Of a DNA stretch of 34,255 nucleotides, positions 7,700 through 16,525 are shown in pieces (the stretch's first letter is position 1; each line of letters opens with the position of its first letter). The notes beneath the pieces were generated by a model. The model made no database searches. It saw only the letters and a list, made by a program, of their open reading frames with translations, and was not told the origin of the DNA. The DNA comes from a bacterium (lineage in GTDB: Bacteria > Oederibacteriota > PGYV01). The stretch lies in NCBI GenBank assembly GCA_029565735.1, contig JAKQNO010000088.1:1-34255 (forward strand), read 5' to 3'. The position numbers and the translations under genes are program-made.

Positions 7700-8488
7700 T
7701 TATCTAACGGCAATTGTTCCTTTTAAGTATAAAACCGCGCTGCCTGCTATTTGCACCCTTACGCCCTTATCTTCGCACCACAAAATACCGCCCCGTTTTG
7801 AAAGCTGACGCGCTGTAAGCGATTTTTTGTTAAGCCTTTTGGACCAGTATGGGGTAAGCGCGGTATGCGCGGAGCCTGTGACAGGGTCTTCGTTTATCCC
7901 GAACGCCGGCGCAAAGAAACGCGACACAAAATCGCTTTTTTCGCCCGGCGCCGTAACAATTATTCCGCGGGTATTTATGGACGCCATTTTCAGAAAATCC
8001 GGTTTCATTTCCCTAATATCCTTTTCAGTTTTAAATACAAGCATATAATCAAACGACCCTTCGTATATTTCCACAGGGTTTTTATTAAGGCAGCCGGCAA
8101 ATGATTTTGGAGCTGTTATTTTTTTGATTTTGTCAGCCGGAAAATCCATTACAAGCTTTTTGCCGTCTTTTTTCACCTTAAGTTCGCCGCTTTGGGAGTC
8201 AAAAACAATAAAATAGCTTTTATTTTTCCTTATAAAAAACTCCGCGTAAGCCGAAGCAAGCGTGGCGTGCCCGCAAAGAGCGACTTCTTTTAAGGGGGTA
8301 AACCAGCGTATATGGAATTTGGAACCCTTTTTGATGTAGAAAGCAGTCTCTGACAGGTTATTTTCCGCGGCTATATGTTGCATAACGGAATCTTTAAGCC
8401 ATTTATTGCCAAGCGGTACAACCGCAGCCGGATTGCCTTTAAATACATTATCCGCGAATGAATCTATCTGATAAAGTTTAAGTTTCAT
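7700..8488 (-). CDS. PhzF-family isomerase/epimerase-like protein
   Basis: A 262-residue protein of the PhzF/DapF-like fold. The start YQIDSFADNVFKGNPAAVV, the NLSETAF motif with the catalytic Glu47, the CGHATLA motif and the late NEDPVTGSAH motif are all present. The family covers phenazine-pathway isomerase PhzF and many housekeeping homologues of unknown substrate. No phenazine genes are nearby, so a phenazine role is unlikely. An AGGAG site precedes the ATG. It is a little shorter than typical members (about 280-300). Cytoplasmic. Family assignment is sure, function is not. Confidence 0.92.
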   Translation of the reverse strand: MKLKLYQIDSFADNVFKGNPAAVVPLGNKWLKDSVMQHIAAENNLSETAFYIKKGSKFHIRWFTPLKEVALCGHATLASAYAEFFIRKNKSYFIVFDSQSGELKVKKDGKKLVMDFPADKIKKITAPKSFAGCLNKNPVEIYEGSFDYMLVFKTEKDIREMKPDFLKMASINTRGIIVTAPGEKSDFVSRFFAPAFGINEDPVTGSAHTALTPYWSKRLNKKSLTARQLSKRGGILWCEDKGVRVQIAGSAVLYLKGTIAVR

Positions 8489-8561
8489 AAAAGCTCCTGG
8501 TATAATTTATCAAACAACCTGAATCTCATCCGGAATAATACTATATATTATATCGGATTTT

Positions 8562-8870
8562 TTAATTTAGACCGTGAAAAAAAGACAAAAACACTAAAAT
8601 TATAATCCAGGGAATATATAGTGCAAAAAAAATTATTGCAGTAATAAGATTCTTTTTAAATGTATATTTGATGAAAAAAATTATCGATAAAATTACGTAC
8701 AAAACTACCGGCGAAAAGGAAACTAAAACTATACCAATCACATCTGTTATAAACTTCAAGGAAAAATATATGAAATAATTATAGACGTAAAGATACCAAA
8801 AAGGAAAAACCAAAATTAACACTCTAAATACTGTTTCTTTTCCGTTTTCTGTATTCTCAAAATTAATCAA
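8562..8870 (-). CDS. small three-helix membrane protein, unknown
   Basis: A 102-residue hydrophobic protein with about three membrane helices (roughly residues 16-38, 42-67, 74-98). I recognise no family. It starts with TTG, supported by GAGGAG five nucleotides upstream and by a near-perfect promoter at 8906-8935. Its local base use is more AT-rich than its neighbours, which could mean recent acquisition or simply a membrane-protein bias. Confidence 0.7.
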   Translation of the reverse strand: MINFENTENGKETVFRVLILVFPFWYLYVYNYFIYFSLKFITDVIGIVLVSFSPVVLYVILSIIFFIKYTFKKNLITAIIFFALYIPWIIILVFLSFFHGLN

Positions 8871-8905
8871 CTTAACTCCTCTGATTACCCTAAATGTTTT
8901 TCTTA

Positions 8906-8935
8906 ATTATAAGCCTTGCGTCTTTTGAGTGTCAA
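8906..8935 (-). promoter_or_regulatory. strong sigma-70-like promoter
   Basis: Minus strand TTGACA (8930-8935) and TATAAT (8906-8911), both consensus, with an 18-bp spacer. It drives the small membrane-protein gene and supports that gene being real. Confidence 0.8.
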
Positions 8936-8987
8936 TTTGTTTTATTGAGTTTTAAGCTAAATAACTCCTTACAAAAACTAATCAACT

Positions 8988-9014
8988 GCCGCGGGCTGAA
9001 GACCCGCGTCTACC
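8988..9014 (-). repeat. REP-like hairpin, family B
   Basis: Minus strand GGTAGACGCGGGTCTTCAGC then CCGCGGC; the first 26 nt are identical to 32176-32201 and differ by one base from 217-242. It lies between divergent promoters. Confidence 0.75.
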
Positions 9015-9054
9015 AGAGCAAAAATATAACCTAAACAACGCACTTTAATTTGAA

Positions 9055-9083
9055 TTGACTAATGATAGAACTGTATTTATACT
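9055..9083 (+). promoter_or_regulatory. sigma-70-like promoter of the O-antigen-ligase-like gene
   Basis: TTGACT (9055-9060), 17 bp, TATACT (9078-9083). Predicted transcription start is near 9090, which rules against a translation start at 9087. Confidence 0.78.
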
Positions 9084-9119
9084 GTTATGATTTTACAGGA
9101 ACTGAAAACGGAGGAAAAA

Positions 9120-11333
9120 ATGGGTAAAAATAAGAATTTTAAAGATAATACACCGCAGTTAAACACTGCTATTTATGACAATGTGATACTATGGCTGCTT
9201 TTGCTTGCAGTATTTATTGTCCCTTTATTCTTTAATATACGCTCATACGACCAGTTTGAACTTCCCAAACTTACCCTTTTAAGGGTTCTTACATCGTTAA
9301 TGTTCGGCGTATGGCTTGCAAAAATATTCGCGAAAGGCACTGTTGAATTTAAACTTATGCCTCTTGATATCCCGGTCCTGCTGTGGGCCTTAATGAACAT
9401 CATAACCACCTTTACCAGTTTTTCCCCGCACTTAAGTTTCCGCGGAGAATATGAAAACTTTGCAGGTTCCCTTTCAAACCTTAACTACGCGGCGCTGTAT
9501 TTTATCGGTTCCAGATTCATTAAAACAAGAAAGCACGTTTTATACGCGGCTTACGCGCTTTGCCTTTCCGGCTTGTTTATTACGGCATACGCTTTAATGC
9601 AGTTTGCCGGTTATGACTTTATAAAATGGAGCGATGCTTCGGTTATCAAGGGGCGTTACTTTGCAAGCATGGGCAATCCCAATTTTCTTGGCGCGTTTAT
9701 TATTATGGCTATACCGCTTACCGTGTCATTTTTTATACAGGCGGCCAAAGCCGGGAAAAAAGGATACATGGCGCTGCTTGCGCTTTTGTTTGTGGGCGAA
9801 TACATAGCGCTGTTTGGCACCCAGAGCCGCGGGCCGTTTTTAGGCTTTGTTTTTTCAATGCTTGTTTTTATTATTTACGGAATTAAGGTTTTCATGAAAA
9901 GCTCCGCCGTAAACGGCGGGCTTATAAAGGCGGTCAGTTCCCACAAAATATGGTTTATGGCTGTTTCCGCGGTGCTTGTAATTGCCGTAATTTTAAGCCT
10001 TACAGTGGGTAAAGACGCCACAAACAGGATAGCATCTTCAATAGCCGATATTCCGGGAAGCCTTAAACAATCCAGGCTTCATATCTGGGAACCCGCAATT
10101 AAAATGATAAAAGACAGGCCCCTTCTGGGCTATGGCGTTGACACATTCAAATCCGTATTCCCCGCCTATGAGGGCGCTGAATTCGCGCAGATAGACGGCG
10201 CCAATGTTTCTTCAAGGACCGCGCATAATGAACCTTTAAACATTGCGGCAACAATGGGGCTTATAAGCCTTGGTATTTATCTGTATATCATTTACGCTTA
10301 TTTTTTATGCTGGTACAGGTCATTTAAGAAAATTACGGATGATAATTACAGATTAATATCGCTTGGTTTTTTCTCCGCTTTCACGGCTTACATTGTCCAG
10401 AACATGTTCAGTTTTGGCGTGGCTGCCATTAACATCGCTTTTTATCTTATATTAGCCGTGCATACTTTTGATATGGCTGCGCTTAAACCGGCGCGCACCC
10501 GCGTTTATTCCATTTATGACAGAAAAAAAGCCGCGGGATTTATACCTGTCCTGCAGGTTGCGGCAGTAGCCCTTGCCCTGTTTGGGGCGCAGCGCGCGTA
10601 TAATTTTTACAGCGCTGACGTAAATTACAACAGGGGCAAGCTTTTAGGCGGTATTCAGAACAGGTGGGACCTTGCGATTGAAGAACACAAAGCTTCCGTG
10701 AAAAAATGCCCGGGCGAAGTTAAATATCACGTCTATCTTGGCCTTGCGTATGAAAGATACGCCATGATGTACAACGATAAGGATAACAAGGTTAAACTTC
10801 TGATGCTTGCGGAAAAAGCGTACAAAAGAGGTTCGGAATTGAATCCCATGAATTCATATTACTGGGGCAATCTTGGCCGTGTTGACACCCTTCTGGCAGA
10901 GAATTATGACCCCAAATATTACGCCATTGCCGAAGAAAATTATCTGCAGGCCGTAAAACGCGCGCCTGTCACCGCGCTTTTTTATAACAATTTGCTGGAC
11001 CTTTACATGAAGACAGGCCGCGGCGATATGATTATTCCGATGCTTGAAAAAATTGAAATGTATGACAAACAGCTTGCCGCTGTTGCCAATTTCACCCTGG
11101 GAAATGTGTTATTCGGCACCGGGGATTATAAAAACGCGCAGTATCACTACAAACGTTCAATTGAATTCAAGCCGGATTTTTATGAATGCCTTTACAACAT
11201 CGGCGTTACAGCTGCCGCGCTTGGCGAGAAAAACGAGGCTGTTGCCGCCCTTGAAGAGCTGCTTATCAGAAAACCTGATTTTAAACAAAGGCCGGACGCT
11301 GAAAGAATACTTGCGGACCTTAAAAGGAAATAA
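9120..11333 (+). CDS. O-antigen ligase/polymerase-like membrane protein with C-terminal TPRs
   Basis: A 737-residue protein. About ten to twelve membrane helices span residues 20-480; the Wzy_C/WaaL signature region includes GTQSRGPFLGF, RLHIWEPAIKMIKDRPLLGYG and the periplasmic-loop motif AHNEPLNIAATMGLI. The C-terminal 200 residues are TPR repeats. Members ligate or polymerise undecaprenyl-linked glycans, or (PglL-type) transfer them to proteins, at the periplasmic face. An in-frame ATG at 9087 exists, but 9120 is chosen because GGAGG lies 5 nt before it and the promoter puts transcript start near 9090. Its stop is 1 nt from the stop of the convergent TPR gene. Confidence 0.88.
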   Translation: MGKNKNFKDNTPQLNTAIYDNVILWLLLLAVFIVPLFFNIRSYDQFELPKLTLLRVLTSLMFGVWLAKIFAKGTVEFKLMPLDIPVLLWALMNIITTFTSFSPHLSFRGEYENFAGSLSNLNYAALYFIGSRFIKTRKHVLYAAYALCLSGLFITAYALMQFAGYDFIKWSDASVIKGRYFASMGNPNFLGAFIIMAIPLTVSFFIQAAKAGKKGYMALLALLFVGEYIALFGTQSRGPFLGFVFSMLVFIIYGIKVFMKSSAVNGGLIKAVSSHKIWFMAVSAVLVIAVILSLTVGKDATNRIASSIADIPGSLKQSRLHIWEPAIKMIKDRPLLGYGVDTFKSVFPAYEGAEFAQIDGANVSSRTAHNEPLNIAATMGLISLGIYLYIIYAYFLCWYRSFKKITDDNYRLISLGFFSAFTAYIVQNMFSFGVAAINIAFYLILAVHTFDMAALKPARTRVYSIYDRKKAAGFIPVLQVAAVALALFGAQRAYNFYSADVNYNRGKLLGGIQNRWDLAIEEHKASVKKCPGEVKYHVYLGLAYERYAMMYNDKDNKVKLLMLAEKAYKRGSELNPMNSYYWGNLGRVDTLLAENYDPKYYAIAEENYLQAVKRAPVTALFYNNLLDLYMKTGRGDMIIPMLEKIEMYDKQLAAVANFTLGNVLFGTGDYKNAQYHYKRSIEFKPDFYECLYNIGVTAAALGEKNEAVAALEELLIRKPDFKQRPDAERILADLKRK

Positions 11334-11334
11334 A

Positions 11335-12639
11335 TCAGATCTGTTTGCCGATTGTTGTTTTAATTCCCGGGCTTTTTATTTTGCCAAGATATTTTGCGGC
11401 TTTTTTGTTTTTCCCTGTTTTTAAGTATACTTCCCCAAGGCCCACCGCGGCTTCCCTGTGTCCGGGATTCTTTTTAAGGGCGCTTAAGAATTGTTTTTCA
11501 GCTTCTGCATATTCATCCTGAATAAACGCGACCCACGCAAGGCCTACGGAAGAATCAGGGTCTTTCGGGTCAAGTTCCTGCGCTTTTAAAAAACACTTTT
11601 CAGCTTCGGAAAATTTTCTGTTTTTATAATGCACCCAGCCCAGCCCGACGTAAACATCATCATATTCAGGGTGTATTTCAAGGGCGGAATCAAACGCTTT
11701 TTCCGCTTCCTTTAACCTGTCAAGCTCCGAACACGCCCAGCCAAGGCCGATATGCGTGTCGGCATAATCCGGATTAAGCTCCACCGCTTTTTTAAAATAA
11801 CTTTCAGCTTCAAGAAGGTTTGCCCTGTTCTCGGCGCGCTTCTGATAATACGACCAGCCCAGCCCTATAAAAGCGTCCGGGTCTTTGGAATTGATTTTTG
11901 ACGCTTTTAAAAATTCGGTTTCAGCGTCTTCATAGCGGCCAAGTTTGTAATACACCCAGCCAAGCCCGATATAATTATCCGGCTGCGTGGGATTCAATGA
12001 CACTGATTTAATAAAATGTTTTTCCGCGGTTTTATAATCTTCCATAAAGTAGCAGATCCAGCCCATACCGGAACGGGCATCGGGATAATTGGGGCTTTCG
12101 GCAATTGCGGCACGGTGTTCGGCAGCCGCTTTTTTAAGATTTCCTTCTATTACATATATTCCGCCAAGGCCCACGCGCGCTTCGGCGCATTTTTTTACTG
12201 ATTTTATGGCTTTTTTGTACTCTTTTTCCGCTTCCTCAATATTATCTGACGCGAAATAAACCCTTCCCCGCATAAGATGCGCGTGCGGATAATCCGCGGA
12301 TGCGCCGTTTATTGTTTCAAGTGCGGTTTTAATGTCGCCGGTATTAAACTGAATGTCAGCAGTCATAAACAGAAACAGGTTTTTATCCTTTGATTCAAGA
12401 AGCCCTGCTTTAAAAATTTCTTCTGCCTGTTTAAAACTTCCGGACGAAGCAAGAAGTTTGCCCTTTAACAAAAGCGCGTCGCAGTCAGAAGGGTTTGCGG
12501 CAAGGGCTTTGTCCGCCGCGGATGCAGCAGATTCGAATTTCTTTTTATCCCTGAAAAAACTTATAAAACAGGATGGCGAAGCGCATGATGTTTTTTTTCT
12601 TATGTCACTGTCTATTTTAAGGTATTCTTTAACGGTCAC
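11335..12639 (-). CDS. soluble TPR-array protein
   Basis: A 434-residue protein made almost wholly of about eleven TPR units of 34-37 residues; the middle ones are very regular (GLGWVYYKLGRYEDAETEFL type, with GLGW recurring six times or so). There is no signal peptide or membrane helix, so it is probably cytoplasmic. Start is GTG at 12639, with GGAGG 7 nt upstream. It lies convergent to the O-antigen-ligase-like gene and below the GT117 gene, and may scaffold envelope-glycan proteins; that role is inferred from neighbours only. The near-identical repeats invite recombination. Confidence 0.85.
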   Translation of the reverse strand: MTVKEYLKIDSDIRKKTSCASPSCFISFFRDKKKFESAASAADKALAANPSDCDALLLKGKLLASSGSFKQAEEIFKAGLLESKDKNLFLFMTADIQFNTGDIKTALETINGASADYPHAHLMRGRVYFASDNIEEAEKEYKKAIKSVKKCAEARVGLGGIYVIEGNLKKAAAEHRAAIAESPNYPDARSGMGWICYFMEDYKTAEKHFIKSVSLNPTQPDNYIGLGWVYYKLGRYEDAETEFLKASKINSKDPDAFIGLGWSYYQKRAENRANLLEAESYFKKAVELNPDYADTHIGLGWACSELDRLKEAEKAFDSALEIHPEYDDVYVGLGWVHYKNRKFSEAEKCFLKAQELDPKDPDSSVGLAWVAFIQDEYAEAEKQFLSALKKNPGHREAAVGLGEVYLKTGKNKKAAKYLGKIKSPGIKTTIGKQI

Positions 12640-12670
12640 TTGTATTCCTCCGGCGGTTTTTATTTTTAAT

Positions 12671-12699
12671 ATATTAACAGGAAGGATTTAAAATGTAAA
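12671..12699 (-). promoter_or_regulatory. candidate promoter of the TPR-array gene
   Basis: Minus strand TTTACA (12694-12699), 17 bp, TAATAT (12671-12676), about 30 nt above the GTG start. I see no clear terminator between the GT117 gene and this point. Confidence 0.5.
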
Positions 12700-12727
12700 T
12701 AATCTAATCTTGCGCGCCGGATATGTT

Positions 12728-14752
12728 TTACAGCCCGCCGTTACCCTGCTGTGGAGTGATATTAATCATTTCCCCGGATCTTAATCTTCTTATCTTTTCG
12801 GAAAGTTCCGCTTTTGCCGCCGCATCTGACTGATATTTGTATTCAAATTCCATCCATTTAATCATCTGCGGCACCGCCGGCGGAGTTGCTTTGCTGTATA
12901 TAAATACCATCAGCCTTAAAGCGGAAAAATCATAAGGATTCATAAGGACCGCTTTTTCAAGGTACTGAACAGTGGCCCCCAAATCCATCGCTTCATAGAA
13001 ATATACGGAAGCTATAAGTTTTATTATAACGGCCGAATCCCGGGCTATATGTTCTGCTTCTGTCAGATACATACGCGCTTTCTCCGTATCTTTATCGCGC
13101 ATCGCGTACTGCGCCATTCGGCAGAAATATCTTGCCATTGTTTCCCTGTAGAAATAATCAAGCTTATGGTTGAAATAGTAATCCCTTATCACGGCAACCT
13201 GAAGCGCTTCTTTATCGCCGGGCGCGGACATTCCCTGCGGGAGTATTTTGCCCATTATGCCGTATTTGGCCGAATATAGGTTTAATTCCGGATACGCGAC
13301 CATATCAAAGTTATACACCCTTCCCGGATTATCAAGGACTATTTTTGTTTCAATTTCTTTCTGGGCCGCGGAAGTCAGTTTCTTTCTTGGGATATGGCTG
13401 TAAATTGACATATCAAGGGTATTGCCATAGCCGTCATAGGTTTTTATGTCCGTGTATTTGTTTTTGACAAATCTCAGGTACTGAATATTAAATGACGGCT
13501 GGTCTGTTTTTGAAAAGAAAATATCGCCCGGTTTAAGCGATTTCAATATGTTGACGGCGTGGTCATAGGCAAAAAATTTGCGCGAATGGTTGTTTATCTG
13601 AAAATTTGAAAGCAGCATGATTAAAGGGATAATTGATACAAGCGACAGCGAAAAAACGCTGTTAATTCCCTGCTTTTTGTGTAAAAGGTTTACGGCAAAA
13701 TATAAGCCAAGCCCGCCCGCTGTCACAAGTATCATATCGTTTAACAGGTAAAACGCCCTGTTGACGTAGATAAAGACAGGTGAAAAAGTATTGTCTGTAA
13801 AATAGATAAGCGCGCAGTAGTTAACAAGAATAAAACCCGCGGCTGTAAAAAACAGCGTTTTATTTTTTTTAAACAGGGCGAAAAAACCAAAAAACATGAA
13901 TATAACAAATACGTTGTACTGCGTGAAAAGCTGCTGAAGATACAGCGAAGTTTTTAACCCCGCCGAGTTTAATGAAAGCGGAACAGCGGCAAGGTTAAGA
14001 TATGATTTTCTTAAGATATGGTTCAGGATATTCTCAAATGAGCGTATTTCAAACCACACCACCGAAGAGTTGGGATAATTTCTTATAAACATGTATATAT
14101 AAGGCGTAACAAGCATAAACAGCAGGATACCCGCTGCCGCCGCGTAATTGAGCGCGGTAAGTCTTTTTCGTCCCAATATGAACGCTGACACAACAGCGGC
14201 TGCCACAAGGACAAGCGTGGTCTGATGCAAAACCGGCAGAAGGCCGCATGTAAAAGCAAGCAGATAAAACCACTTTAATTCCCTGCCCGCCGCGTATTTA
14301 ACAAACGAGAAAATTGCAAGCATATAGCCAAAGTGCGCCATTGTGTAAATGCCGCCTTTGATGTTAAGGCACTGCTCCCAGAATACCGCGGACAGGACAT
14401 ATATAAGGCCGGTTAATATTGACGTAAATTCCGCGATATTGTCTTTTTCGCGCGCGGAGCCTGAACGTGTATATTTTATTACCTCTTTAACTGTAAGGTA
14501 TATAAGAAGAAAAACAAGCACTCCGAAAAAGCCCGACATAAGGTTCATTCGAAAAGCGATGTCCCCCGCCGGAATAAGGGAAAAAAGTTTTTCCATAAGG
14601 GTAAATAACGGGTAGCCGGGCGGATGGCCTATTCCAAGATTATACGCGGCCGCGGCAAGTTCGCCGCTGTCGCCGAAATAAATTGTCGGCGGAGAGGTGA
14701 TAATATACAGCCCCATAAGGGCCAGTGATATTGCCGCAAGAATCAGCTGCAT
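12728..14752 (-). CDS. DUF2723 / GT117 membrane glycosyltransferase
   Basis: A 674-residue protein with the DUF2723 signature near the N-terminus: FGDSGELAAAAYNLGIGHPP then GYPLF, where the acidic residue of GDSGE is the likely catalytic site as in GT-C enzymes. Some eleven membrane helices fill residues 1-390. A C-terminal soluble half has a TPR-like stretch (about 540-640). The eukaryotic homologue TMEM260 is a protein O-mannosyltransferase of family GT117, so lipid-linked-sugar transfer to protein or glycan is likely. It is the last gene of the long minus-strand run, 12 nt after recN. Confidence 0.88.
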   Translation of the reverse strand: MQLILAAISLALMGLYIITSPPTIYFGDSGELAAAAYNLGIGHPPGYPLFTLMEKLFSLIPAGDIAFRMNLMSGFFGVLVFLLIYLTVKEVIKYTRSGSAREKDNIAEFTSILTGLIYVLSAVFWEQCLNIKGGIYTMAHFGYMLAIFSFVKYAAGRELKWFYLLAFTCGLLPVLHQTTLVLVAAAVVSAFILGRKRLTALNYAAAAGILLFMLVTPYIYMFIRNYPNSSVVWFEIRSFENILNHILRKSYLNLAAVPLSLNSAGLKTSLYLQQLFTQYNVFVIFMFFGFFALFKKNKTLFFTAAGFILVNYCALIYFTDNTFSPVFIYVNRAFYLLNDMILVTAGGLGLYFAVNLLHKKQGINSVFSLSLVSIIPLIMLLSNFQINNHSRKFFAYDHAVNILKSLKPGDIFFSKTDQPSFNIQYLRFVKNKYTDIKTYDGYGNTLDMSIYSHIPRKKLTSAAQKEIETKIVLDNPGRVYNFDMVAYPELNLYSAKYGIMGKILPQGMSAPGDKEALQVAVIRDYYFNHKLDYFYRETMARYFCRMAQYAMRDKDTEKARMYLTEAEHIARDSAVIIKLIASVYFYEAMDLGATVQYLEKAVLMNPYDFSALRLMVFIYSKATPPAVPQMIKWMEFEYKYQSDAAAKAELSEKIRRLRSGEMINITPQQGNGGL

Positions 14753-14764
14753 CGCGCGAGCCTG

Positions 14765-16510
14765 TCAGACTGCTTCATTTATAAGGTCCTGCGCGGCTTT
14801 TAAAGACGCGTCGGTGACGGTTTCGCCGCTTAACAGTTTTGCCACTTCAACCGTTTTTTCTTTTGACGTCAGCAGGTTGATGGTTGTATGTGTCTTGCCG
14901 TCCTGCGTCCCTTTAGCGACCGAGAAATGGGTGTCTGAGAAGGCCGCTATCTGCGGCAAATGCGTTATGCAGATAAGCTGCTTTTTTTTGGAAATTTCCT
15001 TTAATTTCTTTCCTGTTGCCTGCGCTATCTTGCCGCTTATACCGGTATCAATTTCGTCAAAGACCAAAACCGGAATTATATCAGCCGAAGAAAGTATATT
15101 TTTGACAGAAAGCATTATTCTTGACACTTCGCCGCCGGACGCGACGCGGACAAGCGGTTTTAATTCTTCGCCGGCGTTTAAGGAAATCATAAATTCAACT
15201 TCATTGATGCCATCCGAGGAAAGCCTTACTTTTTTGCCTTTTATTTCGGCGAAAATTCTGGCGTTGTCCGTTTCCGGCTCTGTCACGCGCACATCAAACG
15301 AGGCTTTGGATATGCCAAGGCCTTTTAATTCCTGCTCTATTTTCGCGCCAAGTTCAACTGACTTCTTATGGCGCAGATCCGACAGTTCGGCGGATAAGGC
15401 GGTAAGTTCCTTAAGCAGTTTTTTGCGTTCCGCTTCCTTTTCCGCGATAGCGCCGGAGTTAAGCTCTATTTTCTTTTTTTCCTCCGAGAGTTCCTTCTCG
15501 TATTTAATAAGCGCTGCCACATTTTCTTTTTTATATTTTTTCATCAGGGATTCAATAAGCGTTATCCTGTCTTCTGTCTGTGAAAGGATATCCTTGTCAA
15601 ATTCCACAGTATCGGCGTATTCAAGAAAGAAACTTTTTGCCTCTTCTGCTTTTATAAGCGCGTCTTCTATCATTGCTATGCGTTCCTGCGCGGCTTTTTT
15701 GTCTATTTCCGCCACTTCTTCCATATGCGCTTTTGCTTTGTCCAGAAATTCAATGGCGCCGTCGCCTTCCATATCCGCGGAAGCGGGCGAAAGTGCTGTT
15801 ATTATGGAATTAACCGAACTTTTAAGGGATTCCGAATGCGCCATTTTTTCGCGCGACGCGTTTAAATCTTCCAGTTCCGCGTCCGAAACAAGCGCCGCGT
15901 TTTCAAGTTCCGCCACCCTGTAATTGATAATATCAAGTTTTTCCTGTTTTTCAGATTCAAGGCTGTTTAACCTTTTAATCTCACCCTCTGTTTCCATAAG
16001 CCGCGCGTAGAGCTGCGAAATTTTTGACACGGCAGGGCCGGCGCCCGCGTACGCGTCCAGCAGGCCTATATGGACTTCGCTTTTTAAAAGCGACTGGTGT
16101 TCGTGCTGGCCGTGAATGTCAATCAGGTAAGAACCTATCTGCTGAAGAAGCGATAAGGAAGCGGCATTATTGTTTATGAAAATCCTGCCCTTGGAACTTC
16201 GGTTAATCTCCCTTTTTATCACAAGAATATCCTGCGATGGCTCTATGCCGGCGTCGTCAAGCGCGCCGTTTATTATTTTTGTCAATTCGGGATTCTTTGA
16301 AAGGTCAAAAACCGCTTCTATTACGGCTTTTTCTTCGCCCGTGCGGATATTTTCAACGTATCCGCGCTCTCCTGCCGCTATGTTAAGCGCGCCGATTATA
16401 ATGGATTTTCCCGCGCCTGTTTCGCCGGTTAATATATTGAGTCCGGGATGAAAATCAACCTGAATTTCCTTTAAAAGGGCGTAATTCTGTATTTTTAAAC
16501 TTGAAAGCAT
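14765..16510 (-). CDS. recN: DNA repair protein RecN
   Basis: A 581-residue SMC-like ATPase acting in double-strand-break repair, holding ends together. Walker A GETGAGKS (29-36) follows the conserved N-terminus MLSSLKIQNYALL. The DIHGQHEHQSLL motif comes next, then long coiled coils (about 165-370), and C-terminal Walker B VFDEIDTGISG and CITHLPQIAAF. Length fits the family (about 550-580). It lies 15 nt below dxs, the usual neighbour of recN in many bacteria. The ribosome site is weak, in keeping with coupling to dxs. Confidence 0.97.
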   Translation of the reverse strand: MLSSLKIQNYALLKEIQVDFHPGLNILTGETGAGKSIIIGALNIAAGERGYVENIRTGEEKAVIEAVFDLSKNPELTKIINGALDDAGIEPSQDILVIKREINRSSKGRIFINNNAASLSLLQQIGSYLIDIHGQHEHQSLLKSEVHIGLLDAYAGAGPAVSKISQLYARLMETEGEIKRLNSLESEKQEKLDIINYRVAELENAALVSDAELEDLNASREKMAHSESLKSSVNSIITALSPASADMEGDGAIEFLDKAKAHMEEVAEIDKKAAQERIAMIEDALIKAEEAKSFFLEYADTVEFDKDILSQTEDRITLIESLMKKYKKENVAALIKYEKELSEEKKKIELNSGAIAEKEAERKKLLKELTALSAELSDLRHKKSVELGAKIEQELKGLGISKASFDVRVTEPETDNARIFAEIKGKKVRLSSDGINEVEFMISLNAGEELKPLVRVASGGEVSRIMLSVKNILSSADIIPVLVFDEIDTGISGKIAQATGKKLKEISKKKQLICITHLPQIAAFSDTHFSVAKGTQDGKTHTTINLLTSKEKTVEVAKLLSGETVTDASLKAAQDLINEAV

Positions 16511-16525
16511 GACTTTAAACCGTCC

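Noticed and set aside
7700-8488. Phenazine biosynthesis locus
   Set aside because: Only a PhzF-fold protein is present; no other phz genes occur, and the family is mostly housekeeping.
9087-9119. Upstream ATG as start of the O-antigen-ligase-like gene
   Set aside because: It coincides with the predicted transcription start and lacks a ribosome site, while ATG 9120 has GGAGG.
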